Assembly: GCA_029237915.1 (NCBI GenBank)
Contig: JAQWHD010000026.1
Location: forward strand, 1 to 32,633
Direction of reading: 5' to 3'
DNA: 32,633 nt
Source: Thalassotalea sp.
GTDB lineage: Bacteria; Pseudomonadota; Gammaproteobacteria; Enterobacterales; Alteromonadaceae
In this document: positions 28,984-32,633 of the stretch, in pieces
Layout of the letters: every line of letters begins with the position of its first letter
Numbering within the stretch: the first letter of the stretch is position 1
The notes under the pieces: generated by a model
Told to the model about the DNA's origin: nothing
Seen by the model: the letters and a program-made list of their open reading frames with translations, nothing else
The model's database searches: none
Translations under genes and position numbers: made by a program

Positions 28984-29859
28984 CTAGCTAGATGCTTTTG
29001 CCGCAGCGATTTGTGCTTCTACTTCAGCAGCAAAATCTTCTTCTTTCTTCTCGATTCCTTCACCTACTTCTAGACGAACGAATGCAGAAACAGTTAAGCC
29101 TTTCTCTTTTAAGATAGCGCCAACAGTTTTCTTAGGTTCCATGATGAAAGCTTGACCTGTTAAAGAAATTTCACCAGTAAATTTCTTCATACGACCAATG
29201 ATTATTTTTTCAAGTAATTCAATTGGCTTTTTCTTCTTTTCATCAAGAGCTTCATTTTCAGCTTTTAAGATTTCAAGTTGAATTTCAGTTTCTTTTGCGA
29301 TTACTTCAGCAGATACGTCTTCAGCATTGATGTACTCAGGCTTAGAAGCCGCAACGTGCATTGCAATGTGCTTTAATGATTCAGCATCACCAGTACCAGC
29401 AACTACAACACCAATGTTGCCACCGTGAATGTAAGATGCAGCAGCACCGTCTACATAAGATACACGACGAACGTTGATGTTTTCACCGATTTTAGTTACT
29501 AAAGCAATACGCTTTTCTTCGAATTGAGCTTGTAGCTCTTCGATAGAAACGTTTGCGTTAGCTGCAGCTTCAGCTACTTCGTTAGCAAATGCTAAGAAGT
29601 TGCCATCTTTAGCTACGAAATCTGTTTGACAGTTAACTTCAACTAATGCAGCAACACCATTATTTTCTTTAATGATGATTGCGCCTTCAGCAGCAATGTT
29701 ACCTGCTTTTTTAGCAGCTTTAGCTTGACCAGACTTACGCATGTTATCAATTGCAAGTTCGATGTCACCGTCAGTTTCTTGTAAAGCTTTTTTACAATCC
29801 ATCATGCCCGCGCCAGTGCGGTCACGAAGTTCTTTAACTTGTTTAGCAGTAATTGCCAT
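28984..29859 (-). CDS. tsf: Translation elongation factor Ts
   Basis: Guanine-nucleotide exchange factor for EF-Tu. It has 291 residues (E. coli 283). The N-terminal domain [24 protein letters not shown] is followed by the core with [20 protein letters not shown] (EF-Tu contact) and [10 protein letters not shown], and then the coiled-coil insertion and C-terminal module. ATG start. It follows rpsB by 91 bp; the spacer holds an attenuator-like hairpin. Confidence 0.98.
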   Translation of the reverse strand: MAITAKQVKELRDRTGAGMMDCKKALQETDGDIELAIDNMRKSGQAKAAKKAGNIAAEGAIIIKENNGVAALVEVNCQTDFVAKDGNFLAFANEVAEAAANANVSIEELQAQFEEKRIALVTKIGENINVRRVSYVDGAAASYIHGGNIGVVVAGTGDAESLKHIAMHVAASKPEYINAEDVSAEVIAKETEIQLEILKAENEALDEKKKKPIELLEKIIIGRMKKFTGEISLTGQAFIMEPKKTVGAILKEKGLTVSAFVRLEVGEGIEKKEEDFAAEVEAQIAAAKASS

Positions 29860-29892
29860 GAGTTAATTCCTCAAATATCTGTAATTAATTAG

Positions 29893-29918
29893 AAAGAGGC
29901 TCAAATGTGAACCTCTTT
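29893..29918 (-). terminator. Attenuator-like hairpin between rpsB and tsf
   Basis: AAAGAGG (29893-29899) pairs with CCTCTTT (29912-29918), and an inner TCA/TGA stem follows after one mismatch. The minus-strand tail is TTTCTAATT, so termination would be partial. That would fit lower tsf than rpsB transcription, as reported for E. coli. A second small hairpin (29932-29951) abuts the rpsB stop. Confidence 0.45.
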
Positions 29919-29950
29919 TTTAGAAGATAATATTAAATCGAAAGATTTAA

Positions 29951-30679
29951 TTATTCAGCTTCAACAAAACCATCTTTTTCAGCAGCTACAGCAATGTTTT
30001 GCTCGCGACCTTCGATTACAGCGTTAGCAGCTGAATCTAAGTAAAGGCTGATTGCACGGATAGCATCATCGTTACCAGGAACGATATAGTCTACGCCGTC
30101 AGGGTTTGAGTTAGTATCAACTACAGAAATTACTGGGATACCTAAGTTGTTAGCTTCTTTGATAGCAATGTGTTCATGATCAGCATCGATGATGAATAAT
30201 GCATCAGGAAGACCGCCCATGTTTTTGATACCACCAAGGCTTTTCTCAAGTTTTTCCATTTCACGAGTACGCATTAATGCTTCTTTCTTAGTAAGAGCAT
30301 CGAAAGTACCGTCTTGGCTTTGAGATTCTAAATCTTTAAGACGTTTGATAGATTGACGTACTGTTTTCCAGTTAGTCAACATACCACCTAACCAGCGGTG
30401 GTTAACGAAGAATTGATCAGATTTGATTGCAGCTTCTTTAACAGCTTCGCTTGCAGCACGCTTAGTACCAACAAATAATACTTTACCTTTCTTAGTAGAA
30501 ACACCTGATAAGAAAGTTAGAGCTTCGTTGAACATTGGAACAGTTTGTTCTAAGTTGATGATATGAACTTTGTCACGTGCACCAAAAATGTATGATTTCA
30601 TTTTTGGGTTCCAGTAACGAGTCTTATGACCGAAGTGAACACCTGCTTTTAGCATGTCGCGCATTGATACGTTTGGCAT
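29951..30679 (-). CDS. rpsB: 30S ribosomal protein S2
   Basis: Component of the 30S subunit needed for S1 docking. It has 242 residues from the ATG at 30679, chosen because it yields [18 protein letters not shown], matching E. coli S2 from its N-terminus, and has AGAGGA eight bases upstream. An open frame extends 26 codons further but runs through the leader RNA and is not expected to be translated. Conserved stretches are [25 protein letters not shown] in two overlapping blocks, [33 protein letters not shown] and [10 protein letters not shown]. Heads the rpsB-tsf operon, divergent from map. Confidence 0.98.
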   Translation of the reverse strand: MPNVSMRDMLKAGVHFGHKTRYWNPKMKSYIFGARDKVHIINLEQTVPMFNEALTFLSGVSTKKGKVLFVGTKRAASEAVKEAAIKSDQFFVNHRWLGGMLTNWKTVRQSIKRLKDLESQSQDGTFDALTKKEALMRTREMEKLEKSLGGIKNMGGLPDALFIIDADHEHIAIKEANNLGIPVISVVDTNSNPDGVDYIVPGNDDAIRAISLYLDSAANAVIEGREQNIAVAAEKDGFVEAE

Positions 30680-30783
30680 TATAAATTCCTCTGGGGTTAA
30701 GCGTTCATACATTCCATAATTCCGACCTATGGTTACCATCATGCTGGTAACAGGCACCCCGGAATATGTTTGCCGAATGTATG
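30680..30783 (-). promoter_or_regulatory. rpsB leader RNA, likely S2 autoregulatory element
   Basis: The 5' untranslated region folds into nested helices: CATACATTC/GAATGTATG (30706-30714 with 30775-30783), ATTCCG/CGGAAT (30719-30724 with 30760-30765) and GTTACC/GGTAAC (30732-30737 with 30746-30751, 8-nt loop). Gammaproteobacterial rpsB leaders are known to mediate feedback by S2, so this is likely its counterpart. The assignment rests on position and fold; I could not compare it to a covariance model. Confidence 0.75.
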
Positions 30784-30992
30784 TGAGTTTAATAATAAAT
30801 TACTACCCACTATTGAGCAGTAAAATTTGCTTAAAATTAAGCGTTTTTCATTGAAGGTCAAAATGACTTTTTCAATGAGCGGCGTTTTATACCACTTTAA
30901 CGCTAAAAAGGGAAGTTATTTTTGGCTTTATTTGCTAAAAGTAGCTCTAATATTTGTTAACTTACACCACATATATATATCTAGAAAAAGTA

Positions 30993-31035
30993 CTCCGTCA
31001 TTCTGTACGAGCTCAAGCGAGATACAGGACCTCCT
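30993..31035 (-). repeat. REP-like element, inverted orientation
   Basis: It begins CTCCGTCATTC, the reverse complement of the GAATGACGGAG end of the hairpin family, and ends GGACCTCCT, the reverse complement of the AGGAGGTCC start. The internal stem is CTGTA (31003-31007) with TACAG (31023-31027) instead of the TTCCATC stem. It is therefore a variant of the same family with a different hairpin core. Confidence 0.65.
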
Positions 31036-31077
31036 CACGCATACGGTGGCTATGACGATTAAACCACAGCACGCTGC

Positions 31078-31115
31078 AGGAGGTCCCATCCAAAAGCACG
31101 ATGGGATGACGTGGT
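31078..31115 (+). repeat. Hairpin repeat, copy 4 (compensated stem)
   Basis: The arms are TCCCATC (31084-31090) and GATGGGA (31100-31106) around the loop CAAAAGCAC, the same loop as copy 3 some 30.8 kb away. Relative to copies 1 and 2, one base changed in each arm and pairing is preserved. AGGAGG precedes and TGACG follows. Paired head-to-head with the element at 30993-31035 through a 9-bp inverted repeat (31027-31035 / 31078-31086). Confidence 0.8.
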
Positions 31116-31264
31116 GTAAGTTAACAGGAATAGCAGTGCTACATTTATTAGCCGTTATAGCATAACCTTATAATTTAAGTTATTATTGCGATCATCAAAT
31201 TTTAGTAATAATTGAAGTCATCAATAAGAGATAACTTCACTTAAGAAACCCTTGAAGGAAAAGC

Positions 31265-32110
31265 ATGAGTATTGCCATAAAAACTCAAGATGAAATAGAA
31301 AAAATGCGCGTTGCCGGTAAATTAGCTGCAAGCGTATTAGATATGATTGCAGAGCACGTAAAAGTTGGTGTAACTACAGCTGAATTAGACGCTATTTGTG
31401 CGAAATTCACTAGCGACCATAACGCCCTATCGGCTCCATTAAACTACGGCGCAGATCAAAACGGTGAAGGTGGCTTCCCTAAGTCAATTTGTACTTCAGT
31501 AAATCATGTGGTTTGTCACGGAATTCCGTCAGAGCAAGTATTGCAAGATGGCGACATCGTAAACATTGATATTACTTGTAAAATTTGTCTTGATGACGCA
31601 GACACAGCAGAAGCTGATAAAAAGTATTATCACGGTGATACTTCTAAAATGTTTTTACTTGGCAATGTCTCTCCTGAAAATCGTCGTTTATGTCGTGTTA
31701 CCCAGGAAAGCTTGTACGCAGCTATTCGTAAAGTAAAACCAGGCACTAAGTTTTCTGAGCTTGGTGGCACAATCCAAAAGCACATCAAAAAAGCCGGCCG
31801 TTATGGCATAGTAAAAGACTTTTGTGGCCATGGTATTGGTTATGTATTCCATGAAGAACCGCAAATTTTGCATTATAAAAACTCTGATGACCGTAAAATG
31901 AAAGAAGGTATGATTTTTACCATCGAACCTATGATTAACTTAGGTAAAGGTGGTACGAAATTAGATAAAGACGACGGTTGGACCGCCTATACCGTTGATG
32001 GTAAAAACTCAGCACAATGGGAACATACTTTAGTAGTAACCAAAACAGGTTGTGAAATTTTAACCCATCGTAGTGAAGAAAAAGAAATCAGTAAAATATT
32101 AAATAATTAA
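31265..32110 (+). CDS. map: Type I methionine aminopeptidase
   Basis: Removes the initiator Met from nascent proteins. It has 281 residues (E. coli 264). The five metal ligands are Asp102 (NIDIT), Asp125 (HGDTSKMF), His189 (CGHGIG), Glu221 (FTIEPM) and Glu253 (QWEHTLVV); His85 in VVCHGIP is the substrate-side His. Between the first two ligands there are 23 positions instead of 11, because of an acidic insertion (CKICLDDADTAEADKKYY region). A smaller insertion precedes FPKSICTSVN. ATG start with AAGGAAA upstream. Divergent from rpsB, followed by a strong terminator. Confidence 0.96.
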   Translation: MSIAIKTQDEIEKMRVAGKLAASVLDMIAEHVKVGVTTAELDAICAKFTSDHNALSAPLNYGADQNGEGGFPKSICTSVNHVVCHGIPSEQVLQDGDIVNIDITCKICLDDADTAEADKKYYHGDTSKMFLLGNVSPENRRLCRVTQESLYAAIRKVKPGTKFSELGGTIQKHIKKAGRYGIVKDFCGHGIGYVFHEEPQILHYKNSDDRKMKEGMIFTIEPMINLGKGGTKLDKDDGWTAYTVDGKNSAQWEHTLVVTKTGCEILTHRSEEKEISKILNN

Positions 32111-32127
32111 TCCTATTTAATATAGAG

Positions 32128-32157
32128 ATCCTCAACCTTAAGTTGGGGATTTTTTTT
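32128..32157 (+). terminator. Rho-independent terminator after map
   Basis: ATCCTCAAC (32128-32136) pairs with GTTGGGGAT (32142-32150), with one T-G wobble and a 5-nt loop, followed by eight T. It lies 18 bp past the map stop. Confidence 0.88.
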
Positions 32158-32353
32158 GCCCTTTTTATAGCAACCAAACATTTATAAAACCGGCTTAAAT
32201 ATGTGTTCTATTTTTAGTTATATACTTATGCAGCTTAGTATTATTTAATAAAAATCTATTAACTGGTCTTATCTAGAGTTAAAACACTAGAAATGTCTGC
32301 CCTATTAATGTTAACTTCTTTAAGCTAATAACTATAAAGGAAGTATCAACGTC

Positions 32354-32633
32354 GTGTTATCAAATCCTATATTGCCCTGCTCATTTACAAATAAATTGGC
32401 TACGGCTGCCGCACCACTTTCCACCAAAGAAATCGTAGCTCTTGGTGAAGAATTTCACCTTTGGTTAAAACAAAGCTTTAATCTCTATGAAGTTGACGAG
32501 TTAGTGCGGGCTAGAGCAGATTACGTTGATCACGTGTTACAGAAAGTTTGGTGTCAACACCACCTCGACGAACATCAAATATCTCTACTTGCCGTTGGCG
32601 GTTATGGCCGCGGGCAATTACACCCACAATCAG
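32354..32633 (+). CDS. glnD: [Protein-PII] uridylyltransferase GlnD, N-terminal part (truncated by window)
   Basis: Bifunctional uridylyltransferase and uridylyl-removing enzyme that modifies PII proteins according to glutamine level. Only the first 93 codons are inside the window. The frame starts at GTG 32354 with AAGGAAG about 10 bases upstream. It reads through LVRARADYVDHVLQKVW to LLAVGGYGRGQLHPQS, the start of the nucleotidyltransferase domain (GGYGRGEL in E. coli). The map-glnD adjacency agrees with the E. coli order. The gene is open to the window end; the active-site aspartates and the HD and ACT domains lie beyond it. Confidence 0.93.
   Translation, partial: MLSNPILPCSFTNKLATAAAPLSTKEIVALGEEFHLWLKQSFNLYEVDELVRARADYVDHVLQKVWCQHHLDEHQISLLAVGGYGRGQLHPQS

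Larger units (their letters stand above)
30784..31264. other. Divergent rpsB/map upstream region with repeats
   Basis: Non-coding. It holds an inverted repeat TCATTGAA/TTCAATGA (30848-30855 and 30871-30878) and a head-to-head pair of REP-like elements (30993-31115). It must also contain the promoters for rpsB (leftward) and map (rightward), which I could not place with confidence. An open frame at 30827-31165 runs through the repeats and is not credible. Confidence 0.6.

Noticed and set aside
30680-30757. 26-codon N-terminal extension of RpsB
   Set aside because: It would be translated from the structured leader RNA; the ATG at 30679 has a strong ribosome binding site and matches the S2 N-terminus.
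30827-31165. 112-codon open frame on the plus strand before map
   Set aside because: It crosses both REP-like elements and an inverted repeat and shows no protein-like composition or family resemblance.

Overview
The window is AT-rich bacterial chromosome (roughly 40% G+C by eye). It comes from a marine gammaproteobacterium, most likely of the Alteromonadales and probably Colwelliaceae (Colwellia/Thalassotalea type). That placement rests on the gene order and on recalled protein similarity, not on a database search. It is almost entirely a conserved housekeeping locus; I see no prophage, transposase, CRISPR array or defence island.

Layout. (1) 1-525: non-coding, with a tandemly duplicated, hairpin-bearing intergenic repeat and a strong bidirectional terminator. 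(2) 526-3611, minus strand: gcvA, an alpha/beta hydrolase, a ygdD-like DUF423 gene and rlmM. This is the enterobacterial gcvA-ygdD-rlmM order with the hydrolase inserted. (3) 3839-4123, plus strand: a small predicted exported protein I do not recognise. (4) 4213-7638, minus strand: sirB2, sirB1, a DUF819 transporter-like gene and kdsA. This is the tail of the hemA-prfA-prmC-sirB2-sirB1-kdsA operon, without prfA/prmC and with DUF819 inserted. (5) 7639-8090: a non-coding stretch with three consensus DnaA boxes, one near-consensus box and clustered GATC sites; this is the most intriguing part of the window. (6) 8091-9314: sstT. (7) 9392-30679, minus strand: the long envelope/translation cluster, in transcription order rpsB, tsf | pyrH, frr, uppS, cdsA, dxr, rseP, bamA, skp, lpxD, fabZ, lpxA, lpxB, rnhB, dnaE, accA | tilS. 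(8) plus strand: map and the start of glnD, diverging from rpsB.

How the genes work together. rpsB, tsf and frr serve translation, while map trims nascent proteins. pyrH supplies UMP-derived nucleotides. dxr (isoprenoid precursors), uppS (lipid carrier) and cdsA (CDP-diacylglycerol) feed lipid and wall synthesis. lpxA, lpxD and lpxB with fabZ and accA balance lipid A against fatty acid synthesis, and kdsA makes the Kdo precursor. rseP, bamA and skp handle outer-membrane protein assembly and envelope stress. dnaE and rnhB act in DNA replication and repair.

The protein-coding content holds no obviously new system. The signals most worth a second look are non-coding: the DnaA-box/GATC cluster, a covarying hairpin repeat family found at both ends of the window, a heptanucleotide array that supplies the lpxB stop codon, a chain of hairpins before pyrH, and the rpsB leader. 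Coding oddities are a 12-residue insertion between two metal ligands of methionine aminopeptidase and frequent TTG/GTG starts in the envelope cluster.
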